Part shown: in pieces, positions 38,293 through 50,118 of the stretch
Position numbering within the stretch: position 1 is the stretch's first letter
Layout: each line of letters begins with the position of its first letter
Assembly: GCA_963669155.1 (NCBI GenBank)
Contig: OZ022589.1
Coordinates: 7,585,272-7,649,271, forward strand
From: Arbacia lixula
Lineage: Eukaryota > Echinodermata > Echinoidea > Arbacioida > Arbaciidae
Length of the DNA: 64,000 nucleotides
Reading direction: 5' to 3'
Notes under the pieces: model-generated
The model's database searches: none
What the model saw: the letters and a program-made list of their open reading frames with translations, nothing else
Told to the model about the DNA's origin: nothing
Made by a program: the position numbers and the translations under genes

Positions 38293-39059
38293 GGTTCTTT
38301 TATAATTTCCAAAGCAATCACATGATAACTTGAAACACAAAAAGATCAAATCATAATTTGACGAACTGTTCTGCCATAATTACAAGTCCAATAAACTTAA
38401 CCACTCCTACTCTTTACCTTCCGTGCAAGCATAAGAACGGGGATAACAAGCAAGAGGCGGGAACGTAATCCGACTTCTTAAATGCTTGTGCCAGTCATTC
38501 TTTGATTGGCAGCTCTCTTTGTTTGGGGATAAAAACCAGACAATAGCCCACCTGTGTAATTACTGCAGATAAAGCGTGCTCATACAGTACACTGACAAAC
38601 CGAGCCCTCGCTGACATTACTTCAATGGCATGTAAGGATACACTTGTAGCAAATTAAAACCATGATGTCAGATGTGTGTAGACAGTGAGTTTGCTCATCT
38701 TCACGAGTTATCGCCCCTTTTGATCCTCTCGGATGACTTCCAAAGAATCGTTATGAGGGGGCGATAATCGGCGCCATCAGATCTCTGTCATTACGTTCAC
38801 GATTGTTTTCTTTTACAACTGTATGTATTGTCAAAGTGTTGAGCAGTACGTGCGTGCAGTTTATCAAAAAAAATGTCTTAATGAGACGGGGGGGGGGGGG
38901 GGGGGGGGCTTATGGTGATAAGCCTCCGCAATACAAACAAGAGGCCCTGTAAACAATTATTTCGCAAGTGGTTAAATTTGCGAAAATATAAACCAAGCGA
39001 ATTATATGACGTATACAGTAATCCCAATTTTTATTTCAGAGTCTTCATTTAAAGACAGC
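38293..39059. other. SMARCD intron, no gene seen
   Basis: Intronic sequence with a 21-base poly-G run at 38888-38908 and no other recognisable element. Confidence 0.5.
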
Positions 39060-39060
39060 A

Positions 39061-39377
39061 GGGGGGGGGGGGGGGTCACCAAGATGTCCATATGTTACGC
39101 ACGACCTTACACACGACTGGTGACCTCTTCTTCGGTACCAAATCAGATTCTCACTGATTTTGATTCCCGCCTGCTAAAGTTGAAATCTGATCTTTGTAGA
39201 TTAAAATTCTTGTTGTTAGCAGGCATCTGAATATAACGTTTATAATTAAATTTGATTAGGATTGTAGGAAATTTTACTCCAACAATAACAAAACAGTAAC
39301 ATACTGGGACAGCTCATTAAGCACAAGAGAAGGTCACCCATCGTGCGTAACTTACACACATCTTGGTGAAACAGGGT
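39061..39377. mobile_element. GGGTGTTTCACCAAG-end MITE with a poly-G at its left end
   Basis: The element reads TCACCAAGATGTCC at the left and CATCTTGGTGAAACAGGGTC at the right, with internal inverse motifs around TACGCACGACC and ATCGTGCGTAA. The first bases of the left terminus are replaced by, or merged into, a 15-base poly-G (39061-39075). Confidence 0.82.
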
Positions 39378-40914
39378 CAAAGCTTGAAAAATTGCCCCAG
39401 CTATTCACTCTTTTTTTTTCTGAATGCAAGAAGGTATTCTTTACCATTCCTTCTCAATACTACAATTCTTCAATGGAAGAGTTTCCTTAAGTAGGAGGAC
39501 ATGAGTAAGTGCATCTTAAAAATCAACTCTCGAGTGAGTGCAATCACCTGCAGTCAGCTTCACGCATTCGCACAGGTTTGCTTGCAAGCACTGGCCAGCA
39601 GTCAAGCTGATCTGCGGCTACACTCTGCTCCTACTCTGCAAAGTAAAACAGATCTGCTTGGCTGCTAGTTTGATATGGCGACAACTAATAAAGTAAACTA
39701 GTTTGGAACACAAAAAAATAGAATAAGTTCATTAAGGGGGAAAATAACTTTTCTGGTGCTACCATGGCAACGCAGCACGAATTTCAATACATTCAAGTAA
39801 GTAGCCCCATAGAAATAGTTTGGGACTATTTGTCCAGGATAACTCGGCATAAATGGCAGCTCAATTGTCAATGTCAACCTGAAGAGTCTGCCAATCACGG
39901 GCTTGCTCTGTCAATACATCAACGGGGGAACGGATCCAGCAATAAAAACATCTTTTTGTTGAATGTTTACTTGTTATGTCAAGCTCTCATTCCGAGGGCT
40001 TCATATTCCCCAACACGACAGACGCGCTACCTCTCTCTCTCTCTCTCCCTCTCTCCTGCATTTTCCTTGTTTTTGTACACGCTTTTAAGATAAGAGAGAA
40101 CAAGACCACTTTGGGGCCACATAGTCGCACTTGTGAATTTCTATGTTTTATCTGTGTCACCAGGAATATGTTAATAAATATTACAATTTACATTGCGGAG
40201 CTTTCTGTTAACGTGTTAAGTAATCAGCCTTGTTCATAACGATCATTTCATTTGATTCATATTCTTCAGTGTTAAATCTAATGTAAGCAGAAAAGTCACA
40301 TCATTTTAATTTTTTGACTTTTAAATATGACCAGGCAGGAGCATCTCTAACTCTTTGTGTGCCAAATGTGACTTTTTTCACAATTGACTAACACAATTTC
40401 CAAAGAGCAGCAGATCATCTTGCATACATAGGGTATTAAAAACGATGTCAACTAACTTTCAATTTAGACAAAGCCCACACATAAATTCGATACTAAGAGC
40501 ATACTGAAATAAACGGACAAAGACTATGTCAGTCATAACGAAAATCTTCTCAGCTTAACAAATCAGACCGCACCCAAATGTCCTCTTGAAATGGGGTTTG
40601 AAAAGCGGGACAATTCTTTATTTTTTTCTCCTTTAGGGAAGATCAGTATTTGTACATTGTCAAATTCTGGCCCCCAGTTGATTGTCAATATTATACTTCA
40701 GCCATCCCGTTCTAAAATGGGTTGGGAAAATACTCTGGCAAGATCATTGCGCGTCGCCGAGAAAAATAGCACAGTGTATTGACCCTGCGTGTCTTTGCCT
40801 ACCACCGTGCCACCAATCAAAGGGCAATCGATGGCTGGGTACATCAATTATCTATTAATCTATACAACTGAGAAATCCATCATATCATATAAATAAATAT
40901 GTATATATTTGTAG

Positions 40915-41008
40915 GATATGATATGATATGATATGATATGATATGATATGATATGATATGATATGATATGATATGATATGATATGATATGATATGATATA
41001 TGATATGA
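40915..41008. repeat. ATATG pentanucleotide microsatellite
   Basis: About 17-18 almost uninterrupted copies of GATAT, ending in a slightly disrupted TATATGATATGATG. Confidence 0.97.
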
Positions 41009-41225
41009 TGTATCAAAAGCTTAAACAATATTTTGAAGAGGAGGGGGGGGGGGGTAAAAATATGTCAAAGTGTCCTTTTCCTTTTCTTCTTCATTTTTTC
41101 TAAGCGCATAGGGACTTAAATTCATTTTTTGTGATATGCGCTATACAAGAATTGTTCATTATTATTATTATTACATAGGTAGGGGCTTAGGGTAATTTAG
41201 TCTCTGTGAATAACAAGAGCCCAAT

Positions 41226-41283
41226 TTGTGTGTGTGGGGGAGTTCTATCCTTAACCCCCCCCCCCCCCACACACACACACACG
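41226..41283. repeat. GT/poly-G and poly-C/CA foldback
   Basis: GTGTGTGTGGGGGAGTT is followed after about 10 bases by AAC, 14 C and (AC)n, so the two sides can pair as a hairpin. Confidence 0.85.
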
Positions 41284-41494
41284 CACCAACACCCACATTT
41301 CATACCAATGCCATAATATCTCTCTGTCTCTCTTTCTAGTTACCTCATTCAACTCTCCTAGCTGTGTCTTTTAACTTCACTGCTGTCTGTTTCTTTTTCA
41401 TCTGCCCATCTTTCTCTTCTTCTCCTCCTTTATGTTTTGCTCATTTCTTTCTCTTGTTACTAACTGCTCTGTATCTCTCTCCATTTGCCTCTGA

Positions 41495-41508
41495 CCACCT
41501 CCCCCCCC

Positions 41509-41549
<41 letters not shown>

Positions 41550-41555
41550 TCTTTC
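41495..41555. repeat. CT microsatellite
   Basis: (CT)n preceded by a short poly-C run. Confidence 0.92.
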
Positions 41556-42599
41556 TCATTCCCAGCCCTTTTGTCACACAGTCGGCTTGCCTTAATCATC
41601 GGTGGTCAGGTCAACTTCAATTATCCATTCAATAAAAGAAAAGTTAGGGTTAATGATGACAAGATAAAACAAGCCCGGGACACGCGCCCACCCACAATGA
41701 CCCAAATCAAATCGATGACAAAATACCTTGACTTAGATTCTCAGGGCCAATTCTTTCTCTGAATCACCACCAAAGCCGCACACTTTACCCCAGCCCTTTC
41801 CTAGGAATATGGCTACCCAGGTGACGATGCAGCTTTTTTTTCTCTCACTTCTGTTTGCCCGCAATACCTCAACTGCCATATAAGGAAAAACATCAATTTG
41901 GTAATTAAGGTAGTGCATCCCTTTTGCATCTATCATCAAATTCTTAGAATCGTTACACGGGGTAAAATAACTACTGCTCATCGAAGGCCAGTTGCTGACA
42001 CAGCAAATTTTTAAGTGAGGAAGGAATCAAATAATGCTTGGTAAATGCACTACATATATGTAGTTTGTAGTTTGCTTTCAGCGTCCATTGTAAAAGACAA
42101 ACTCTAGCTGAAATTCCATTTAGCAACATAATCTTATCAAAGAGCAGACAAGAAATATCAATGGTAACATAATTATTCTCAACAGCTTCCTAGGCTTGAT
42201 ATTTAAAAGTAAGGTGCTTGTACAAGGGTCTCCAACATATGAGACTATTGTTTTACACAACCCATCGACAAATTTATTTAAAATTCAATGGTTATTACAA
42301 CTACACTAGAAATTTATCTTGTGCTTCCTATATTCTGAGGGATTTGTTTTTAATGGCATGCCACTGATTTTACTGTTTAGACAATTTTATATCGTTGTCC
42401 TGAGAAAGTATACAAGACCTTAAAATAAATGTGATATATACTGGATGTACTCTGTCCCTGTTTCAGGCAAACAATTTGTTGATTACTATTAGAAACATGT
42501 TTTGTTTTTATGTATCAAATGCAAACTTATAACTTATCATGGGAAACATGAAAACATAATTTAAAAAAAGACAGTTCAGGACACATACGTGTACATGTA

Positions 42600-42701
42600 C
42601 ACCTCTATTCATCTATTTCATCCATCCATCCATCCATCTGTATCTCTGTATCTCTTTTTCTTTCTTTCTTTCTTTCTATCTATATATCTATCTATCCATC
42701 C

Positions 42702-42743
<42 letters not shown>

Positions 42744-42844
42744 AGATCTCTCTACCTATCTATCTATCTATTTAAAAATCTATCTATCTATCCATCTATC
42801 TATCTATCTATCTATCTATTTATCTATTACCTATCTATCTATCC

Positions 42845-42890
<46 letters not shown>

Positions 42891-42895
42891 ATCTA
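42600..42895. repeat. TATC tetranucleotide microsatellite
   Basis: Nearly 300 bp of TATC with CCAT and TTTC sections and a few interruptions. The resulting Ser/Ile/Tyr/Leu-rich open frame is an artefact. Confidence 0.96.
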
Positions 42896-43232
42896 TCTTT
42901 AGGTAGTACATCTTCAAAGTAGTAACTGGGCTATTAAGAAAGGGAAAAACCCCAAAGTCAAGGCAATTTTAATAACAGCATGAAACATAATGCAACACAT
43001 GACATAAACTTGTCATTGTGGATTGTTTACAAAATTTTGCTTTGGAAAGAAGCCAAGATAAATAGTATTCAAAATCAATTAGTTGGTCACATGCTACCCA
43101 GTTATGGTCGTTTGTGCCAAAACTAACTTTGGTGAGATGTTGGCTTGTACATAATTTGTGAAAACTAGCTCACACACAAGACACAGAGTCAGCAGTCAGA
43201 GGTCTGACAATTACAACACAAAGCACACTCAA

Positions 43233-43400
43233 AAGGGAGAGTTCACCCTGAAATTAATCTGATTTAAATAAAAGCAGAATCATGAAAGAAACTTATTAGT
43301 GAAGGTTTGATGAAAAACCGTCAAAGGATGAGAAAGTTGCACTTTTTTAAAGTTTTGATGTTGTGACGTCACGTGCGGGATGCTCTCCCATTCGTTGTGG
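43233..43400. repeat. Probable dispersed repeat (GAGTTCACCCTGAAAT type)
   Basis: The series GGGAGAGTTCACCCTGAAAT, AATCATGAAAGAAACTTATT, GGTTTGATGAAAAACCGTCAA, GATGAGAAAGTTGCA and GTTGTGACGTCACGTGCGGG resembles a repeat type common in marine invertebrate genomes from memory. No second copy is present here to prove it. Confidence 0.4.
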
Positions 43401-43417
43401 TTTTTTTAAAAATGTTA

Positions 43418-43510
43418 AGGGGGGAGAGTGGGAGAGTGGGAGAGGGGGAGAGGGGGGAGGGGGAGAGGGGGAGAGAGGGGAGAGTGCGAGGGGGAGAGGG
43501 GGAGAAGAGA
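43418..43510. repeat. GGGAGA purine tract
   Basis: G-rich (GGGAGAG)n-like tract immediately after the repeat above. Confidence 0.9.
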
Positions 43511-44432
43511 AAATAGGCTGCCATTGCTCAAATGAGTTGATTATGCAGAAATGTGCACAGTGCTTTGAACTTAGCATCATAGTTAAAAAACAACCCATTG
43601 GGTGCGTACATGTGGTATTCTTATTTTTCTTTCTCACATTTTAAACCGATCAAACGTTCCAGACAGAACTCGGTGATCAACACTAACTCGTGTTGACTGC
43701 AATAAGGGGGCAGCACAATTACAGAACATTACAAAAGTAGGCCAATAATTGGGTCTGAGATTTGAAATTACTCAATCGACCCAGTTTTGGCATAAACAGT
43801 AAGATCAGATACGCTAATGAAATCTGAATTTGTGGTCGGCAAGACCACACAGGCACTACCCGCAATTCTTGTCTGTCACCTAACCTGAGCATTATCCTTC
43901 TGTAGAGGTATTCTAAATTACATCATACCGCATAATTGCATTAACAAATGAAGTGAGGAGGGGGAGGGAGTCTTTAGGAAGAACCAGCTTCACCTTTTGT
44001 TTTGAAGAGTTCATCTTAACGGCAGGGACATACAACTTTTGGCATCTGCTGGAAATTAACCCACATAGCCAAAATTGTTCATTAGTGTGATGTAGGGCAG
44101 GAGATAGCTCGCACATGAACATGTCCGACCGCACTGCACGTGGTCTGCGTCAAAGTCGCAGAGGAATAGTGAGTAGAAGGAGATAAGGCACATCATGACA
44201 CGCTGGCACATTCAGTCATAATGAAGTGAAAAACAAGAGAAAGAGAGGGAGAGACAGACAGACAAACAGACCAATGAAAATGGAGAACAGTAAATCACTG
44301 AGGATAAGGCAGAAGGGTGTGGAACTTTGTAAGTTCTGAGAACGGCTTTTAATGAGTTCCCGAGTCTGAACTGGTTCAATCATTATGGTGGACCACGTGT
44401 TTGAAGGAGACACCTTCAAGACACTCGTCATC
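43511..44432. other. SMARCD intron, no gene seen
   Basis: Ordinary intronic sequence without identifiable features. Confidence 0.5.
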
Positions 44433-44523
44433 ATTCTCTTTCTAATGCATTGCATCTTTCCTCACAAATGTTATCTTTAACATAACACCTTTCAGGAAAG
44501 ATGCATTGCATTAGAAAGAGAAT
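44433..44523. repeat. 30-bp-arm hairpin
   Basis: ATTCTCTTTCTAATGCATTG continuing to CATCTTTCCT (44433-44462) is the inverse of 44494-44523, with one mismatch in 30. The 31-base loop contains a smaller inverse pair (TGTTAT / ATAACA). No TTAA or other target duplication was found at its ends. Confidence 0.9.
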
Positions 44524-45244
44524 TAACATGAAGTTCATAAAGCTGAGTTTCATTAAATATCTCTTCCTTCATTTCAAAATAATACAACAAAATCACCCTA
44601 GCGATCAGGGACAACTAAATAAAGGGATTTATTTCCTACAAATTGATGTGTCGTTTACTCAAATTAGGTTCACAAAATTGTTCAGAACTGAAGGGAAATT
44701 TTAGAAAACCTCTGTTTCCCCCATTAAGAAAGCAACGACAAAAGCAAAATAACAGAGGAAATCAGAACAACGCACTCTTAGGTGACGGAAATGAACTGAA
44801 AAAATAGTAGGTCGGATCGTGATTCAGCCCGTCACGTCTGAGAGCACACATGTTTGTACTCCTTACCCCAGAATCCTTAATGAACGTGTCTTAATCGACC
44901 TGCCCATGTTTGTTCTGATCCGTGCATGCTGACTCCATTCTCAGAGCCCCCACCTCCCCCCTCCTCACCCTCCCCCCTCCGATGGATCGGGAGTCATCTA
45001 TGACAAAGGTGCTTAACCCAGATGGGTTTGGATCGGCAGAAGGAAGCATTAATTTATCCGTTTGTTGCACTCTGGCATGCCAGCACAAGTGAGCTGTCAG
45101 CACGGATGAGAGTACAGAGGGGTGAAGGTACACCCAACCTGGGCACCCCTTGCTTTAACCCTATCGTTACCAGCACCACGAGGGTAGGTAGTTACCCTTT
45201 GCAGGTTTCCACCGCCCGGTAATGTTGGGGGCCAACCCATTCTG

Positions 45245-45490
45245 GTCCCAAACGGCACACATGTCTTGTTTGGAGCTCAGGCTAACTTTAGATACTAATA
45301 GTCAACATACCAAATGGCAAAAATGTGCTGTTTGCAGCTCTAACTTCAGATACCAATAGTCAACATACCAAATGGCAAAAATGTGTCGCTTGCAGCTCTA
45401 ACTTTACATACCAATAGTCAAAGAATACAATAACGTACAGACCAAACTGCAAAAATGTGTTGTTAGGGGCTCTAACTTTCGATACCAATT
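45245..45490. repeat. Tandem repeat, ~60-bp unit, about four copies
   Basis: Diverged units containing CAAATGGCAAAAATGTG, GCAGCTCTAACTT and ATACCAATAGTCAA. Confidence 0.88.
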
Positions 45491-46083
45491 TTCGATGAAT
45501 AAACTCACAGATGCATCAAAGGAAAGAGTACACATTTATCCACAAGATAAGCCCATCATGGTCATAGAGCAATATGTCTCCCATTGCAATAATTGTAAAC
45601 AACTGAGACGGCAAAATGAGTACTAAACCTCCAAATTGACAATATCCTAAAAATATTAAATTCACTTTTTTCTCCTACAATAGCCACACCTGCATGAATT
45701 GCTTGAACTTTTATTTTAAGAACTTTTATTCTAAGAGTAGTCTGTTTTAGGATAACCATCTAATACATTTCAAGTATTGTCAATTTGAATGACAAAGTAG
45801 ATTTTTGCTCTTTAATGACTCTTCCAAATGCAAATTAACTTTACTAGTGAACAACAATGTATTCTATTTGCCTCGACACCCATACCTTTTCACAAAGTTG
45901 ACAAGAGATCCCCCTGCATACATATTTACTCTGAATGAGTCAATTAGATAACAATCTTCAAAATTACTTAATCAATATACAATGAAGTAAAGGTCCACAT
46001 ACATGAAATTCCACCAAAAGTCAGTTTTCAGTTTCGTTTTTCAGAAGGAAGTTGTGAAAATGAATTTATTTCCAATCATTGTA

Positions 46084-46335
46084 TTAATTTACACAACTTT
46101 ATATCTATGGCCTTCAAAAGGGAAATACCATGTGTAAAATATTATCTTATTGGGAAAACAGGAATGTTATGTTTATCATTTAAGAAAGGGGACCAAAAGT
46201 ATTTATCTCTATTCATTTTATTAATTTACACAACTTTATATCTATGGCCTTCAAAAGGGAAATACCATGAGTAAAATATTATCTTATTGGGATAACAGGA
46301 ATGTTATGTTTATTATTAAAGAAAGGGGACCAAGA
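46084..46335. repeat. Two-copy tandem duplication, 137-bp period
   Basis: Copies at 46084-46200 and 46221-46335 share TTAATTTACACAACTTTATA, GGCCTTCAAAAGGGAAATAC and AACAGGAATGTTATGTTTAT with few changes, so the duplication is recent. Confidence 0.93.
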
Positions 46336-47532
46336 AGGAAGAATGGAACGCAGTATTCCTGCCTGGTTCATAAATGTGCTACATTATCATTTTACCAATA
46401 CTAATGATATTTGGTCAAATATGTATAATGTAAACAGGGAAATGAAAAGATTTGACCTTGAACTTTGACCTAGCAGAACCAAAAGATAATCATTAAAATG
46501 TTCTGTCAATTACTTCTGTAGCAAGTTATATATTACGGTTTTACATTCACGTACATTTGACCAACAGTACATCACCTAAAACGTAATGTTATAATCAAAT
46601 GATTGTTATAGTAAGTTAGGTGAAGTTTGGAGGCTATCAGAGCATCAGTGACGAGTCAGAACGATGGTCACTCTGAAACGAGATATTTCACATGTAAATA
46701 ATAATAGCTTTGCTCTTTTCTCGAGAAAAACAATTCATGAAGCTACAACTGTGAGATTTGATATGTGTTAGCAATAGGGTATACAACTGATCAATGTTGA
46801 TTTTGACTACTTTTGTACGAGGGCTACACCACTTTTGGGACATCTTTTCGGGACCAAGTACCACCAAGGGGGTGGGATGGCTTTTTCTCAGCAGCAACGC
46901 TGTACAGTGTGAAGCCATGTATTCCCATGAATCGAATCATCCTCCCTACATCGTCTTCTAAGACCTCCTTCAACTATGCCATCGACCTTTTTTTTCTCCT
47001 TGCCGCATCCAAGTTCAGACCAACTGTAGCAGCGTAACCAAACCACACAACAAAATAAACACGTGGTGCTTGAATTTCATAACAGGGCTGGTTTTGAAAC
47101 AACACCACTTGATACGTTCGGAGATCACACTCACTGGATGAGAGCTCTGGTCCTCCATGCCTTCCCATGGTGCCTTTCTCCATTCTAGAAACGACGTCCG
47201 CTCCCCCGTCCATTCAAACCGCTTGGTGCCAATAGTCTCTTTCTCGTTCACAAGGAAAGGGATTGCTCAATCAGTGGCACAATTAATGGGTACTTGACCC
47301 ATTTCTCCATCTTTTTTTTTAAAACATATTTTACAGATGATGTATTGGGTGACAGCTTGTCATGTGAGGGAGCTTTTTGTGACAAGTACATGTCAATTAA
47401 CTCTTTGGGCAGCAGACTACTGCTGCTGTATGGGGTTGCTGTGGGTAGTGCTTGTGCAATGAATGCAACAATTTCGCTTCAAGAGTTAAGGGATTATATG
47501 ACTACTAATCAAACAAGGCATTAGCAATATTG
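46336..47532. other. SMARCD intron, no gene established
   Basis: Intronic sequence. A minus-strand open frame at about 47015-47251 (KRFEWTGERTSFLEWRKAPW) has protein-like composition but no match I recognise, and a stop precedes it. Confidence 0.45.
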
Positions 47533-48485
47533 TGTCTCGCCCACTTGCGAAAATAACCAGAAATATCGCGATCTCTGTTGCTACGCAAAAGAAAACTTTA
47601 AGTTAACTTTAACGTATGACCTCAAATGACCTTTGACCTTATCCTGTGACCTCCAACGGTACCATAACATGAAGGTACCCCCAGTGCATCTATGACCCAA
47701 GTTAGGTTGTAATCCAAGAAACCTAAGTGAAGTTATTTGTCAAAAGAGAGTCTTGCAGGTAAACTTTAACGTATGACCTCAAATGACCTTTGACCTTATC
47801 CTGTGACCTCCAACAGCACCATAACATGTAGGTACCCCCAGTGCATCTATGACCCAAGTTAGGTTGTAATCCAAGCAACCCATGTGAAGTTATTTGTCAA
47901 AAGAGTCTTGCAGGTAAACTTTAACGTATGACCTCAAATGACCTTTGACCTTATCCTGTGACCTCCAACGCCACCATAACATGACGGTACCCCCAGTGCA
48001 TCTATGACCCAAGTTAGGTTGTAATCCAAGCAACCCATGTGAAGTTATTTGTCAAAAGAGAGTCTTGCAGGTAAACTTTAACGTATGACCTCAAATGACC
48101 TTTGACCTTATCCTGTGACCTCCAACAGCACCATAACATGAAGGTACCCCCAGTGCATCTATGACCCAAGTTAGGCTGTAATCCAAGCAACCTATGTGAA
48201 GTATTTGTCAAAAGAGAGTCTTGCAGGTAAACTTTAACGTATGACCTCAAATGACCTTTGACCTTATCCTGTGACCTCCAACGCCACCATAACATGAAGG
48301 TACCCCCAGTGCATCTATGACCCAAGTTAGGTTGTAATCCAAGCAACCCATGTGAAGTTATTTGTCAAAAGAGAGTCTTGCAGGTAAACTTTAACATTTG
48401 TGACGGACGACGGACGACGGACGGACGGACGGACGGACGCCATTTGGATCCCTTAGTCTCGCCTTCACCTCCGGTGGGCGAGACA
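47533..48485. mobile_element. GTCTCGCCCAC-end element with five tandem nuclear-receptor-site units, copy 1
   Basis: The left terminus TGTCTCGCCCACTTGC is the inverse of the right terminus GGTGGGCGAGACA. Between them are five units of 155-157 bp, each with AACTTTAACGTATGACC, CCCCCAGTGCATCTATGACC and TTAGGTTGTAATCCAAG, then a truncated unit and a GGAC/GACGGAC microsatellite (48402-48438). The perfect DR1 motif TGACCTTTGACCT is at 47627, 47784, 47939, 48096 and 48252. Homology with copy 2 also covers about 23 bp left of the terminus (ACAAGGCATTAGCAATATTG), so the true left boundary could be near 47512. No transposase is present. Confidence 0.9.
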
Positions 48486-49839
48486 ATAAACTTGGGAACA
48501 TCTATCTGTCCAGGCCCCCCCTCCCCCTCCCCCTCTCCCCCCCCCCCCCCCCTATTACAAAGAGTCAGCGGCTATCTTTAGCAGCTTTGCGATTGATTGC
48601 AAAGTTTGCTCCCTTTTGCAAACTCACTGTATCTCAAAACTTCAAAATGTTATATAGTCCAAGCCTATGACTACATGTATTTTGCAATAAATCGTACATT
48701 ACAATACACTGTAGATCCACACAAGCCATGATTAATACTAACTGCAAGTTATCGATATCGATCATGGATCCTATTTGGTATGGAGTTACGATTGATATCA
48801 ATCAAAGCTCTTTGTGATACAGACCCCAGGAGTACTGAAAGCCTGGGTCCTGTCTCATAAAGACTTACACTTGATCGCAACTTGACTCAGGATTGAAATC
48901 AATTGTAACTCTGTACGTTCGATATAGGGGAGTGGATTTACAATCGATTCACATCAATCGTAACTCTTCATATGACAGGGCCCTATAGTTTGGAAATAAC
49001 CCCTACCCTATGCTGTAGTCCTTTCCTAAATTTACATTATGCTGTGTTTTGTTTGAGTCAGTCTTTATTCATGGACCACCAAAACATTTAAAAACTTGGC
49101 ATTGGGGAAGGTTTAAAGCTTAGCATAGTGAGTGCTCTTACACAATGCAACTTGGCTTGGCTCCGGTATACTTAAATGATAACATGACATCTCAGTAGTC
49201 ATAGCTTCAAAAACTTTGTCAGGAAAAGTGAAAAGCCATTTTTCTTTATGTTGACAACAACCTGTTCTACAGTGACATTATTAGTTACATCCTGCTTGTT
49301 CACCGAATACGGGATATATCTATGTTCTGGCTCCATATTCCATAAGACAGATTAAAGAATGTAAGCAATAGCAATCCCGTACGCAAGTCACGTGATTATG
49401 CATTAATTTTACCAATTTCTACAGCCATGCACTTTTTTGTGCAGCACTGTGCCGCATTTCCCTGTTTGTGTATAAACTCTATGCAAGCTACATGTAGGTT
49501 GCTCTGGGCCGATTGATCCAGCGCGCGGTGTACGCGCAAGCTAGCTGCGTGTATGTGCTTGAGCGTGCTGTTTCATGGAATACAGGCTCATATTCAGTGG
49601 TTGAAATCGCCACTGCACGTGTGCACAATGATGAAAACACCATAATATATTAAAACAAAAACAACAACAAAACATAAACAGGTAATACGGGCGCAAATTA
49701 CCCCTTTGATATTTTCGACCACGTAAATGAGGTAAATACAGATTTGTCTCAAAGACAAATTGACCAATCAGATTACAGAATTCATGAAAAAAATGGCCCA
49801 CTAAGAGATAATAGTCTACATTAATTGCACCGGTCAGTG
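48486..49839. other. SMARCD intron, no gene seen
   Basis: Intronic sequence with a poly-C run at about 48538-48552 and a degenerate TIR repeat at 48843-48985. Nothing else is recognisable. Confidence 0.5.
48843..48985. mobile_element. GGGCCCTGT-end MITE, diverged subfamily
   Basis: It begins GGGTCCTGTCTCATAAAGAC and ends CTTCATATGACAGGGCCC, an imperfect inverse. The interior has TTACACTTGATCGCAACTTG and inverse ATCAATCGTAACTC motifs. It is related in its termini to the elements at 58352 and 62397. Confidence 0.65.
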
Positions 49840-50118
49840 CATTGGTCAGTTTACTGGTCAGCAGGGCTCTGTGCTAGCCTCAATGCACCATTGCAGCGCA
49901 GAGAGCTGTGATGTGCGCTACTGCGGTCTTGGGTCTCTGGATTCTACGATCCACTTAGTTTAGGACAACCTGTCCAAAAGTTAACTCAAAATCTAGCAAT
50001 CAATACAATTCCACTTTCCAGACAGTTTCTAGCTGTCATATATTGTGAGGGAAGTTCATAAGACAGTATTTTCTTCCATTTTTGTGGTATAGACACAAAT
50101 TTACTTATTTTTAACATG
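49840..50118. mobile_element. AAAGTCAGGGTGTCCC family element, truncated
   Basis: It matches 57560-57820 in order: AGAGAGCTGTGATGTG, ATTCCACTTTCCAG, GTGAGGGAAGTTCATAAGAC and CTTCCATTTTTGTGGTATAG. The TTAA terminus present in other copies is missing. Confidence 0.75.

Larger units (their letters stand above)
39378..43232. other. SMARCD intron with microsatellites, no gene seen
   Basis: Intronic sequence. It contains the ATATG array (40915-41008), the GT/poly-C/CA foldback (41226-41283), a CT array (41495-41555) and the TATC array (42600-42895). No exon similarity was found. Confidence 0.5.

Noticed and set aside
42589-42906. Ser/Ile/Tyr-rich open frame
   Set aside because: Translation of the TATC microsatellite.
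47015-47251. Minus-strand open frame with protein-like composition (FEWTGERTSFLEWRKAPWEG)
   Set aside because: No family recognised, a stop lies just upstream and there is no clear acceptor. Left unassigned.
48014-48346. 110-residue minus-strand open frame with internal repeats
   Set aside because: It is produced by the ~156-bp units of the GTCTCGCCCAC element and is not conserved between units as protein.
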